From Phlebopus portentosus (taxonomy: Eukaryota; Basidiomycota; Agaricomycetes; Boletales; Boletinellaceae), in NCBI GenBank assembly GCA_037892935.1, contig JAYXKI010000016.1:1178001-1242000 (forward strand): 64,000 nt of DNA, written 5' to 3'. The position numbers were made by a program, and so were the translations under genes. A model generated the notes under the pieces. The model worked only from the letters and a program-made list of their open reading frames with translations. It had not been told where the DNA came from and searched no databases. The stretch's first letter is position 1, and every line of letters begins with the position of its first letter. Below are positions 1 to 10,620 of this stretch, piece after piece.

Positions 1-1044
1 GGTGCGACGAAAGTCAGCGAACTTGTGCCTGAGATGGTAAGAGTATCACGCCTACGTCTTCAGATCTCTGTTTGCTAACATGAGAATACTCTGGGAAGGT
101 CGAGCGTGTGGACTGGCAACCGGTCTTAGCGAAGCTATAGACTTGCTTGGTGCTTGTAAGCTGTGGAGAAGCGTAGAATTCTCGTAATTCTCGTCCAGAC
201 CGATTTAGACGGAAGATCTCCGGGTTCTTGATTATCTGCATAGCTGTCCTATGGATATCAGCTCTTTGTCTTGTATAAACATCAACTTCACTAGAGTCGC
301 ACCGTCTCCTTGAGCTATCCGTGTCCCACACTCCAAGTCCGTGGTCATGCAAGAGATGATTGGGGTATACTACCAATGGTGCAGTTTGCATACTTTCAAT
401 ATACCTGAAATCAATGAAATCAACAATTGGCGAGCGCTCCTTTCCCTTGACGAAGTAAGGTTGATGGTCTATTGACTGATTCTATCGAGCAGACTGGGAT
501 GGCTTCCAGGATGATATTATCGGATTAGAAGCACTTCCCACTCATAGTCATTAGACATGATATATAACTCATGCAACGAACACTCTCCATAATCAGTTGA
601 CTAGCTCAGTGCAGCAAACGATTCCAGTGATCCTTGACTCCAGTATGATTTGATTGTGTATTGAGACACCGAGATGAAGTACACTGACGCGCCTAAGTAT
701 GTCTTTCGTGTAACATGATTTGAGATAGGGGAAGTGTTGGCCTATATTGTCACGAATAGTGGAGCGGTACGCAGATTTCATCCTGAGTGAAGAAAAGTTA
801 CCAATCGGTCGAGGTATAGTTGGCTTCGGCACATGCTCGTATCCAATCAAATATCCAAATATGAAGGCAATACTTTGGCACTGAGGCTGTTTAATTTTCG
901 AAAACAAAAACCCGAAATGGCCTATTTTTCATTATTGTCAGTCGCTGACAGAAACAAAAATCATTCGCACGTACTCATAGACATATTTTATACAAAGAGC
1001 GACCGGCACACAGCTCAGCGAGCTATCATAATAATAATATTTGA
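1..1044. other. Left edge, no supported gene
   Basis: No recognisable domain is visible on either strand. One ATG-started open frame of 125 codons (minus strand, 14-391) exists, but its protein shows no motif I recognise and no splice-compatible partner exon was found. I leave it unassigned. The rest up to the F-box gene is low-complexity intergenic sequence. Confidence 0.3.
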
Positions 1045-2454
1045 TCAACCGTGTATCTCGGCCTCGAAGTCGAAAACATCAGTGTCAGAAGAGGAATCCA
1101 AGGAAGATTCGCCCGAATCAACTTCATAATCCTCATCACTATCCTCCGTATCGAGAGAATCGAGATCCTCGGCTGTGGATGCGACGTCAAGAGGGTATGA
1201 GTCGCAGTTGAGGAGGCGTACTCCACGATTCGCTAGTCGCGCAGAGTAATCACAAAGCGTCTTTACATATGAAAAAAACAAAGAGTCGACATCGACGAAT
1301 TTTCCGCGTAAAAGCGGGTCAAGAATCATGATCGTGTCCAGGGAAGGGAAGGCCGAGCGGTCTGAAAACTGTGTTAAGTGCCGTCGCAAACACGCGTCTG
1401 CAGTACCCTCGTCCATCATGCAGTATGGAAAAAACGATACACAGCGAAGCGTTCCAAGCGTCAACATAGGATGTGTTGGAGAAGACTCGTCCGTAGACGA
1501 CCGCAAAGATGGCACGAGGTGGTACGAATAGGTCAGATGGGTGAGATTAGGACAAGCTGCAACGATCGAGGAAAGGTTATTTGCAAAGGCTCTGTGTACA
1601 CCACGATTGTCGAGCTTCAGAGAAAGGAGTCGAGCACCATGTCCAGTGCAAATAATCTCAATCGGCCCTAACGGTATTTCAGTTCCTGGTTGATGGGCAC
1701 AAGCGTAGACTATGGATAAATCCCGCAGCTTCGGAAGTTTCCAGCGGTTCGCAATGGCAAGGACACTGCCGTTTGGCTCCATCGTCGTGAAGTCGCAAAT
1801 AAACGTCTCGACATTTGGCAGAATTACATCGAAATGCGGTCCTTGGCACGAGTCTACAGCCATGCGTATCGTTCTAAGCTGAGGAAAGCACGAGAATATG
1901 TGGCGGTTCAGGTCGATAATTCCGAAGAAAGGTTCTCCCAACCGAAGCTCACGCAAGTTCGGAAACGGGTCATCAAAACGCAATATCCGTAGCAAACTTA
2001 CGGCGCGATCGTAGAGACCTGATGGATCGTTGCCGAGAACCGGCTGATACACTAGCTTTCGAACGGTCCGACACAGTGATAAGAGCTGTGTGATGTTCTC
2101 GGAGTATACTCTTTCCCATGTCAGAGGAACGTACAACTCGCAATAGATACACTCTATCCAATGCGATATTCCGCGTTTTGCTAATTGGCGCTCGTCAAGT
2201 ATGCGGACCAAGGCAGGGAGCTGTTCTATATGGCGCAAATAGACCACCGAGTACAAGATCGGTGCGGCATACTTATGCCACGCCCGGCAAACCAATTGAA
2301 TCGCCTTGAGCATTCGGACGTGCTCGAACCAAGGAACGTGGCCTGTTACTGGTAAAGTCGAAGGTTCAGAATCATCCCAATGGAATTCCGAAAAGATCAG
2401 AAGAAGAATTTCAGGCGGAAGTCGGTATATTGGATGATACTGGGAGTTATTCAT
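1045..2454 (-). CDS. F-box-like protein with acidic tail
   Basis: This is a single-exon frame of 469 codons beginning MNNSQYHPIYRLPPEILLLI. The segment around residues 9-25 (LPPEILLLIF) followed by LVCRAWHKYAAPILY near residues 55-70 is the usual fungal F-box-like signature, the part that would contact Skp1 in an SCF ubiquitin ligase. The middle has short leucine-rich stretches but no clear regular repeat. The last 45 residues are strongly acidic, rich in D, E and S. The first in-frame ATG (2452-2454) was chosen because upstream codons only offer GTG. Basidiomycete genomes hold many such proteins, mostly of unknown target, so the substrate cannot be named. It is unrelated in sequence to the two duplicated F-box genes further right. 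Confidence 0.75.
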   Translation of the reverse strand: MNNSQYHPIYRLPPEILLLIFSEFHWDDSEPSTLPVTGHVPWFEHVRMLKAIQLVCRAWHKYAAPILYSVVYLRHIEQLPALVRILDERQLAKRGISHWIECIYCELYVPLTWERVYSENITQLLSLCRTVRKLVYQPVLGNDPSGLYDRAVSLLRILRFDDPFPNLRELRLGEPFFGIIDLNRHIFSCFPQLRTIRMAVDSCQGPHFDVILPNVETFICDFTTMEPNGSVLAIANRWKLPKLRDLSIVYACAHQPGTEIPLGPIEIICTGHGARLLSLKLDNRGVHRAFANNLSSIVAACPNLTHLTYSYHLVPSLRSSTDESSPTHPMLTLGTLRCVSFFPYCMMDEGTADACLRRHLTQFSDRSAFPSLDTIMILDPLLRGKFVDVDSLFFSYVKTLCDYSARLANRGVRLLNCDSYPLDVASTAEDLDSLDTEDSDEDYEVDSGESSLDSSSDTDVFDFEAEIHG

Positions 2455-2870
2455 GTCCCTCTGTGCCACAAGTAAAAAATCAGTCAGTGAAAATTGGTTG
2501 TGTTGTCCACGTCACCTAAACATCAATCGGCGTCCTTATTGTAACATACAAGAAACTTGACATTCAGGGTCCAACAAAAAAACCAAATTGGTTTACTATG
2601 GACTTTGTAGACTGAACGGTGGTATACAAAGAGTGCCAGTAGCGAATAGATACTTGGTTGTTGAAGTAAGAAAGAACAATAGGAGACGTTGTATTGCCAG
2701 ACATTCCCACGCGGATCGCGAATAAATCTGGCATCAGTGCCCGATCAGTCTCTCGAGGACGGATACAAAAAACTTTCTGGATGCAATTTGACAGCGTCTG
2801 ACACGGACAATCGAGGAAGAGTGTACAAGGCGATATAGATGATTATCTACGTTCAACTACGCGTGCAATG
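2455..2870. other. Intergenic, F-box promoter and UBC1 3' flank
   Basis: About 416 bp between the start of the F-box gene and the stop of the UBC1 gene. I see no coding exon or structured repeat. Confidence 0.4.
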
Positions 2871-3767
2871 TCATTTCAGGAGCTCTTCTACAACCCGATC
2901 TTCGTTAATGTTGGCTACGTTTGCCCCTCGATAGTTCAATCGTCGGAGTACATCGATCTGTTGAAGAGGCCCGACGTCAGCTAAGCATCCATTACTCGGT
3001 AGTATTGCAATTCGGTCCCACACTTACCACCTTGTTCCTCTCGAACCCAAGACTCTCAAATTGCTCGACGTGCGCCTTCTCCAGACCCGCGATAGCAATC
3101 TCATCGCGCGCAGCACCAGCACCAGCCACAGGCTTTCGCACATTGCCTTTTGCAGGCGCTCCAGCATAGATCTGTGCCCAATATCGCGCAGTCTCCTCGA
3201 AGCTCGCTCGGCTAGTCGTATAGTGCTTCGCGACTTCTGCATCCTGCGGATCACTCGGTTCTGGAGAGCACAGAAGAGACTGTAGACTAATCAGCGTCGA
3301 TTTCAGAGTGAGCACGGGAGACCAGGCGTCTTTGAGGATATCGAGACAGATCGCGCCGCTCGCGGACGAGATATTTGGATGGTAGACTTTGGTAATGAAT
3401 TTCATCTTGACGGGTTGGAAAGGGTATGACTCTGGTACGACTATATCCTATAGCAAAAAAAATTGAATCGGGTTCAGACATTATTTCGTGGTTCGGCGTT
3501 ACTCGAATAATTACGCTCTAAACTCACCACATCATATCGCCCACCTTCATATGGTGTACCCTCCGGACCATCAAAGGAGCCTTTCAGATGAAAGGGTGAA
3601 TCGTCGATTAGCTCAATGGCAATATTCGACGCCTTGTCATTCTTGCAGTCTTAGACGCAACCGTAACAGTCCATCCACACGATCAGAAGCTGATTGATTC
3701 AGAGATCATCCGAATTGACGCATTCACCTAAAATTTCTTTTTGTATGCGTCTTAACCTAGCATCCAT
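2871..3767 (-). CDS. UBC1: Ubiquitin-conjugating enzyme E2, UBC1/UBE2K type
   Basis: This E2 carries activated ubiquitin on a cysteine and hands it to substrates with an E3. I read four exons, complement(join(2871..2957, 3028..3447, 3528..3649, 3728..3767)), 222 aa, all phases agreeing. Seen: start [40 protein letters not shown] with the HPN motif; GAICLDIL with the catalytic Cys; [13 protein letters not shown]; and a C-terminal UBA domain spanning the last intron ([12 protein letters not shown], then a short final exon ending ELLK). An E2 core plus C-terminal UBA and about 220 residues is diagnostic of the Ubc1/UBE2K class, which builds K48 chains. The introns have GT-AG ends and are 70-120 nt. 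The gene looks intact. Confidence 0.93.
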
Positions 3768-4203
3768 GGCTTGGAAGAAGGCCTGAAATGATGTAGGTTA
3801 GGCTGTGAGAAGAAGAGGTTGAAAGTGCAAGATGAAAGACGATAACACTTTACGTTGCGTTAGAATGGAACGGCTACCACGTGATTCAGACGCGTCGACG
3901 CGTCTCACTGAAGATCACCGTCGATCACCGTGATAGGAACAAAGTAACTAAACTTGAGGATCGCTCACTCAAGAAGCTGACCAACGCTACTATTTAAATA
4001 GTCTTCATATATTTAGACTTAGATATAAGCGCGGGTTTATGCTATCATAAGCTGGCCGAAGCCGAATGAGATTTCCACGGACCAGCTCACATTGCAAGCT
4101 CGCAACGGAAGACAAATTCGAAATCTATCCAAAACGAGCCCTTTGCTTCTCTCATAAAGAGCATGAATATTACAGCAGTACAATTACAGACATAAGCGCC
4201 GAA
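3768..4203. other. Intergenic, UBC1 promoter side
   Basis: About 436 bp. Contains a short AT-rich patch (TATTTAAATA near 3990-4010). No exon could be supported. Confidence 0.35.
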
Positions 4204-5550
4204 CTAGTTCCCGACACGCTGAATCCCATTCGAAGCAAGGAACGAGTCGATCTGGTTCACAGGCACAAAGTACCACCATTGCGGATCATACACGCGCATA
4301 TCGTATGCACTCGTCACGTGAAATTCCGCCCGTAACTCTGTCTTTGGGTAAAGGATAGACTAACATGAGCAAAATGAGCGAATCGAAAAGGGTACATTTA
4401 CATCAGTTGTGCGTACGTGCATAGGCGCGTTGATGGAAACACGAAGATCACTCGTCACGATTCTAAATGCAGAGTAGGCACATTAGGTGTGCGAATAGGC
4501 GGACATGACATCAGCTTACTTATAAGCAAAGGGTTTAGTACCGTGACCAATGAGCGTCCATGACATTTTTCTGCTTGACTGGACGACTTTGCCTCCCTGG
4601 ACGAGATTGTTCTGGTGAAGAAACAAGGAGACAAAGCCTCACGATTCATACCTTCCTTGCGACAAATCCGGCAGTATCTTCTGTTTCATCTTCATGCACA
4701 GCAGTAGCAGATTGTAGGGTCACCCGCGGTCCGTATTTCACGGTCGCCGGTCGAACAGTGGTAACCTTCCACTAGGAAGAGGATACGCTAAGTCTCTGCT
4801 TGTAGCCAGGGAGAAATAATACACGAAGAACTTACAATTCGGTTATCCGGAGTGATCCCCTCCTTCGCTTGTCCAAGGGGCTCACAATCGATGATCCCGC
4901 CGTCTAGTTCACCACCACGTTGCCGCCAGAACTGACCATACTCTTTACTGAAGACGTAGTATAAGCCATCAGGAGGGTAGAAGATTGGAAAACTTTTTAT
5001 TTCCAGCATATCAAGATCAATTTCCAAGGTCTGAGTGAGAGGAATAAGGGGCCTGGGGAAATGGCGAGGGAAATTGATTCAGTTCAGACTTTCGAGCAGT
5101 TTTAATGCTGAACACTAACGCCGCTTTACGACACAGTAAGAACCGTGAACGGAAGGGACTGAGGCACAGAATCATTGGATAAGCGAAATCCTGCAAGTCT
5201 GGCCAATGATACGGGTACATGTAGCACCTAGCTGCCCTTTGTAGTACGAAAGCAAACACTTTTTCTTTAATTGAGTGGAGTCGTATACCCAGAAGGCTCG
5301 GAGCTAATATGATAGGAGGAACCACGTCGGGAGAAGGATTGGACAATACTTCTTTTAGCTGGGATTCCGCTTTCGACACGGCTAGTTGCAGGCAGATCGC
5401 GGAAAGGTTGATGATCAGGCTTCCAGTATTCAATCCGAACGCTTCCTGAAGGGTAAGTTTTGAAGAAGCTAAGTCGCTGGCTTCCTTAGGTGGGAAATCA
5501 GGTACAAGATCGGCAGAGCGTTGCTCTCGAGAGCATTCATTTTCTGCCAT
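4204..5550 (-). CDS. Unrecognised spliced gene, possibly frameshifted
   Basis: I do not recognise this protein. Six exons can be traced: complement(join(4204..4359, 4402..4462, 4542..4611, 4652..4771, 4836..5052, 5144..5550)), starting MAENECSREQ and ending NGIQRVGN. All junctions are GT-AG and in phase except 4542/4462, which is off by one base. The mismatch disappears if the A5 run of the coding strand (4566-4570) is one base longer. Aromatic motifs include YHWPDLQDFAYP, FYPPDGLYYVF, YGQFWRQRGGEL and YDPQWWYFVPV. No signal peptide or membrane span is obvious. A real gene is likely because five introns keep a long frame open, but function is unknown and the start is a choice among several. 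Confidence 0.5.
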
Positions 5551-6126
5551 TGTACCTTGCCGAGGTAAAAATGCAACGAGTCGATACCGGCGAGATGGGA
5601 TGAATAGAAATGTGTCAAATGAACAACATTTCTGAGACGAAAGCAAGCGCCTACTGGTATCCAACAGAAGGCCCTCGCATATGGCATCTACTCTCGGGCT
5701 AAAGGAGCATGCGCGAGTCCGAAATAAACAGTCCTTTACTTCTCATATCTGAGTTGAACCGTTTTCCGGACCGACAGCCTAAGATGACAGAAGGTCGTCC
5801 AGACAACAGACTCTACAGAGAAAGACCTGCTGCTCAGGCCACCGCAATCAGAGTGGGTGTTGTTTTCGCATGCATCGAGAAAAAACGCGGCTTACTGAAC
5901 CAGATATGAAGTATCATGGCAGTTGCGTTCAAGGTGACGCTGTTTGCCTGATGATCGACGGACGGCTTATCAAGCTGGACCTTATGAAGCTCTCGGCTGG
6001 CTTTGATCTCTCACGACAGCATCCAATATTGTCAGATTACATCACTGATTTATTTCTGTTGCAAATTAACGTTCTCGTATAACTAGCTCAAACCAGTACG
6101 AGGTCGTTTCTGTCGCACTGACATGT
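5551..6126. other. Intergenic or unassigned
   Basis: Short open frames exist on both strands (for example plus-strand 5709-5909 and 5870-6082), but none shows a motif or a convincing splice partner. Nothing supported. Confidence 0.3.
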
Positions 6127-6400
6127 TTATTTACCAGGTGTCCATCCGCCTGGTCCGAGTTTAGAAGGCTATAATTTGACGGACACGATCAGTACCCAGG
6201 AAATAATAGAAGTAATGAACATATATCAGAGCTTGACTTACATCCTTAGGAGGGCGTGGCTGGAACATCGGGTCTCGGGGGTTTGGACCATTAACAGTCG
6301 CTTTGAAGACACTTGGATCCACGTTGCTGGTACGGGAACCCTTCGTGCTCCTTGAGCTGGCCTTAGTGGGCTGGGTTGCTGGACCTCTCTTGCCTGACAT
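6127..6400 (-). CDS. Small 66-aa protein, two exons
   Basis: Exon 1 (6242..6400) starts MSGKRGPATQPTKASSRSTK and ends PRPPKD. Exon 2 (6127..6168) adds PSKLGPGGWTPGK and stops. The intron 6169-6241 is GT-AG, 73 nt, with a GTAAGT donor, and the join is in phase. The protein is basic, rich in S, T, P and G, with no membrane segment. I know no family for it. Upstream exons on the minus strand up to about 6580 are possible but not supported. The clean donor and acceptor and the sensible composition favour a real small gene, though conservation would be needed to be sure. Confidence 0.4.
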
Positions 6401-7601
6401 GCTTTCTTCTGAACAGTTGCTTGAAGCTGGTGTGTGCTGGGGAATACTGGTGGATTCATGCCCGATTTTATACCCTCCAGAAGTTCGGATTGCATTTCTT
6501 TCGGCACGTCTCGAGTTGAAGTTTGTGAGTTGAATTCATGAACTGCAACTGTGCGTTGCAAAGGATTTGGAGTTACCAACGAACAAGCCTCAGTCTGCAG
6601 TACTGTTCCACAGAGATATTTCCAATTCGTAAATTAGTAAAAAGGACCACCAAGGCTTGCGTGGCGAAATTCTTACATAGCCTGTAATGTCGCAATCTCA
6701 ACTGAGCAAATCAGGTTCTTTGGCATGATTGCAAGTCTGCCACTTGATTCCGATTCCAGTACAAAAAGAGCTAAGTCGGCAAAGTAAATTGGATATTCTG
6801 GAAAGATCGTGGGAGGGCATTAACTCGCTGAGTTGAGGTACTAATGCCGCAATTGAAGTTTCGGTGATTTACAGATCCCTGAATCAAGTGGGATACACAT
6901 CTGCATACTGACAGGATTTGATATGGGCTATGCTGTACACTTGGGCTCAGTCGAAATAGTTCTTCTCTTGAAATCTGAAGACTTCTTTTTCCCCCATCAG
7001 GTCACATATTTCGATAATGGGCATTTCGGGACATCAGACTTTTAGTCAACTAATACCAGAGGGAAGATACGCAGAATATCCGGCGGAAAAAAGGCGCAGT
7101 ACGGTAAACAGATGGATATCTCGTACTCAGAATATTGTCCTTCGCAAACCTTTCCTGATTTTAATATTATCTTTCATACCACCCGACCCTGCGCCCCGAA
7201 GATGTCACAGCTCTAAGCATCTACGCAGGTACGTCCGGTCATAGATAGAAGAACGTCACTCATACCACAGGTATGCAAAAAAGCGGTGTTCAAGCACGAG
7301 AATCCCATGAGCGCTCAGCAGGCAAGACCTCAGGCTAGACGGAGAATACGCAAAATACGCTTGAAACTTCAGGTCGATTGCGCACTGACTACCAGTACTT
7401 GTTTCAGATGAGCCTTGAGCTGAAACACGATGGGAAAGGGACGGCCTGAAGAGATCATGGCAGAGCAAACACCAGGCAAAGTTCTGCTGAGGTAAGGTAC
7501 GACGATTCCACGATCGACATCTTGATAATCCGTCGATCCTTTCTACTCTTCCTCCCTCCACCTCCAAGTCTGATCATCCTTCTCCTCAACCAACGTCGAC
7601 G
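6401..7601. other. Long intergenic stretch
   Basis: About 1.2 kb ahead of ISA2. Minus-strand frames at 6238-6579 and 7256-7567 look like chance open frames: no domain, no consistent splicing. The last 100 bp before 7602 are C/T-rich, as is common just upstream of fungal start codons. Confidence 0.3.
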
Positions 7602-8472
7602 ATGTCCAAATCAGCCCGCCTGCTCTCTCCCCGCACTCTCTTTCTCTCATCCTCATCGACACAATCTCTCTGTAGACGATCGGCACTCGACACGCTCTTC
7701 CGTCCTACAAGGCAGAGGTTGCTGTATACTACGCGCCCGCTTTGCGCGACGATTGTTACGTCTGCGACAGCAGCTGGGTTCTTACCTTCGACGGATGCGG
7801 CGCTCTCGTCCGCTTCTTCGTCGCCTTCGTCGCCTCTGAAAGGGACTGGAAGCAGTTTGGGAATGGGTACCAGTGGAAGGCAGATACCGGGAATGGGAGT
7901 GGGGAGAGCGGAATTGCTGAGGATACCGAGTAAAGAGGATCTTGAAGAAGCGGAGTTGGACGTGGAGGTGTTGCCTCCTGAAGATTGCAATGTCCTCATC
8001 TCAGAGCGAGCAGCTGAGGTGCGTCTCCTCATCCTCTTTGTTTTTCCTTGGTTTTCTAAGACGAAACGGGATCCTAACTCGTTGACAGCAACTCCGCCGA
8101 ATATCAACGCGCGAGAACGACCCGGACGTCGCGCTGCGGATCAGCGTCGAGTCGGGCGGGTGTCATGGGTATCAGTACAAGCTTTCCCTGACCTCGGTGA
8201 ACGAGCGACAACCGGACGACTAGTGCGTTTTCCGCCTCCTCTTCCTTGTGTATGTACAAACTCACTAACTCGGATGCATGAACAGTCATTTCGCCCACCC
8301 GACCCTCCGACCGTCAAATATCCTCGTCGATGCCGTCTCGCTACCTCTATTAAAAGGCTCAACGTTAGATTTTGTAACGGAGTTGATCGGGAGTTCGTTC
8401 CGCGTGTCGGATAACCCACAGGCGAAGGGAAGCGGGTGTGGGTGCGGAGTTAGCTGGGAGTTGAAGATCTAA
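7602..8472 (+). CDS. ISA2: Mitochondrial iron-sulfur assembly protein ISA2 (ISCA2)
   Basis: An A-type Fe-S carrier that helps build [4Fe-4S] clusters for mitochondrial enzymes. Exons join(7602..8018, 8089..8222, 8286..8472) give 245 aa with consistent phases. The first 60 residues are rich in S, R and T with few acids (MSKSARLLSPRTLFLSSSST), a plausible mitochondrial presequence. The A-type domain follows: VALRISVESGGCHGYQYKL holds the first conserved Cys, and GSGCGCGVSWEL near the C-terminus holds the CGC pair, the three cysteines that bind the cluster. VDAVSLPLLKGSTLDF is the usual linker. Length is longer than yeast Isa2 because of the Ser-rich insert before the domain. It faces GSH2 tail to tail, 171 bp between stops. 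Confidence 0.92.
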
Positions 8473-8643
8473 TTCTGAAAGCGTAAGCATCTCCCTGTGT
8501 TAGAGCCGTGGTGTCTAGTACTGACTGAGAATTTCTAATAGATATGAATGTACTTTCATCTTGTATTCTACGTCAAATTCGTCTTCACTGTACACTTTAG
8601 AACAAACAATGAATGAAGCGATACCTAATCCCTAGGCCTCCAA

Positions 8644-10505
8644 TCAATCTACCAGCAATATCGAATCAAGCACCGAAAAGCCAACAGCAACACCGCCCTC
8701 ATCGCTCTCCCTCCCCTTCGTTCTGACAAGCCATCCACCGTCACCCTGCCGAACAACACCTCCCTCCTTCCGAGGCCCACCGAACAGCGCCCATCCGAAC
8801 ACACCCAACTCACTGACAACATCCTTCCTAGCGGCGTTGCTCTCCCCCGACCCGGCCCGGACGAGATATCCGCCCAGGTTCTGGGGAGGCTCGATGAGAC
8901 GCATGGCAATCCACGCGGGGAGGGCGGAGGCGGGTAGGGAAGAGAGGAAGGACGGGATGGAAGAGTGGTAGATGTTGTTCCCCCCGCCTTCGCGCTGCGG
9001 TTTGAGCACGAGCGAGGCGTGGTGCTCCAGTGCCTGCGTGACTCCATCTGGGGGACCTGGATCTGAGAGGCACCACATGTCGACCCAGGTTGAGCGGATG
9101 AGCGCGAGGTCTTCGGGTGTGAATTCTTCTGGACCGGAGCTGTGTGCTGCTGCTGCTGCTGCTGCTACTGCTTCTGCTGTTTCTGTCCCAGTGTGCTTGG
9201 GAGATTGTAGTAAGAACCGCTCTAGCACGCCTTCCTTCGTGAGGACTTGCTGGACTTTCTTCCCTCCTGCGAGCTGTAAGGCGAGCGTGGGGCAGTTTAT
9301 TGCTCGCGACCTGCTGAGCGTCTCGCGGAGTGCATAGTGAGAAGGTGTGGGGTAGTCCTTGGGTGTGTATCCCGCTCGGTAGTAGACGACGGAGATTTCT
9401 ATGGTATCATTGCTCCCTGAGGTGGAAGAAGGAAGGGCGTTCCGAAGGGTGAGCACGCGAGAAGGAGAGAGAGAAGCGTTTGTGAGGAGGTCGTCGAATG
9501 TCTGTCGGACGACGTGGATATTGTGTCTATACGTGCTTTCGTGAGTGTGCAAGCGCCACGCAAGTTGAATGGCGATGCGTACCGTTCGAGCAACTCATAT
9601 TCAAGCCAGCGCTGATCGAATACGTTGCGTTCGCCGGGCTGGACGACGAAGAGGATGTATGCACTGACAAATGCACGGTATCAGCCTCTTTACGCTAAGG
9701 CTTACGAGATACTACGCACTCATGAGCCCCGTATGCCTTATGCGCAGCTGCGAGACCTTCCACGACCGTGCTCGTCGCGCCATTCGAAGGAAGGTTGTCC
9801 TTAGTAAGGTGTGGCTTAGACCAAAGTAGTTCGTCGCGTCCAGCAAGTAGCTTTAGATCAGATCAATAACATCAGCTTCTCCGTCTGCTAAGTATACTTA
9901 TCAAAGAATCTGAGATACGCGTACTTGTGTAAACTCGAAGCACGATCGGACAGAGCGCCGAACGACGATGAGATGGTATTGAACTCGACTTGTTTGAGCG
10001 ATATAGGCACGGTAGAGCCTTTGGGAGCGTGGAGGAGGTAATCTGCGCGGAAGATGCCCAAATGATAATCCTGTATCGTATCGTATCCTCTGCATTAGCT
10101 CTCTTTATTGAATAACACAAGAACATCGAATACACGCCTGAGTTATCCCTCGTCCCTCAGCGTCTTCCAGCTCCTCCAGAGTTGACCTGTGAACTCGTCG
10201 ACCTGCGCAACTTCACCCATCACACTATCCAAGAATTCCTCATCCAACGCGATCCGCGCGTAGAGGACGTTATATATCTTCTGCAATCGTAACGCATTCT
10301 GGAATAAGCTACGAGGGAATGGAGAGGGAAAGAGGGAGAGCGGGGCGTGGATCGCGCTTGTCGGTGCTGGTGTCGACGAGGAAGATGACGGAGGGAGGTA
10401 GAGAAGCCCGTGGGCGAGCGCGTAGGTTGTTGCAAGCTGCGTGAGGTGGGATTGTTGGGTGTCTGTAAGATGTGGTGGCCAGTCGGAGAAAACGAAGGAG
10501 GCCAT
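8644..10505 (-). CDS. GSH2: Glutathione synthetase (two apparent one-base frameshifts)
   Basis: Catalyses the ATP-dependent joining of gamma-glutamylcysteine and glycine in the cytosol. Exons read complement(join(8644..9526, 9583..9663, 9720..9850, 9925..10070, 10138..10505)), about 536 aa if two single-base gaps are allowed. Diagnostic motifs: FRADYLL; KQVEFNTISSSFGAL; GLAAAHKAYG; VQPGERNVFDQR; LKPQREGGGNNIY (ATP/GSH-binding loop); and GGYLVRAGSGESNAARKD. Oddities: after LRDEG the frame hits TAA, and continuing needs one more G in the run at 10147-10149. Between NYFGLS and PHLTKDNLP one more C is needed near 9813-9814. The first intron would then start with GC rather than GT (CAG|GCGTGT). 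An alanine run (about ten residues) sits mid-protein. Everything else is conserved, so sequence error is likelier than a dead gene. Confidence 0.88.
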
Positions 10506-10620
10506 AATTGTTGGGTAGGAGACGGAAGCAAGTGGTGAAGCTGGATATATGCATGAATAGTCGTCATGCTTACTCGAAATGATACAATATCCTAGATAAT
10601 ATTAATTACTGGTGTAACTA

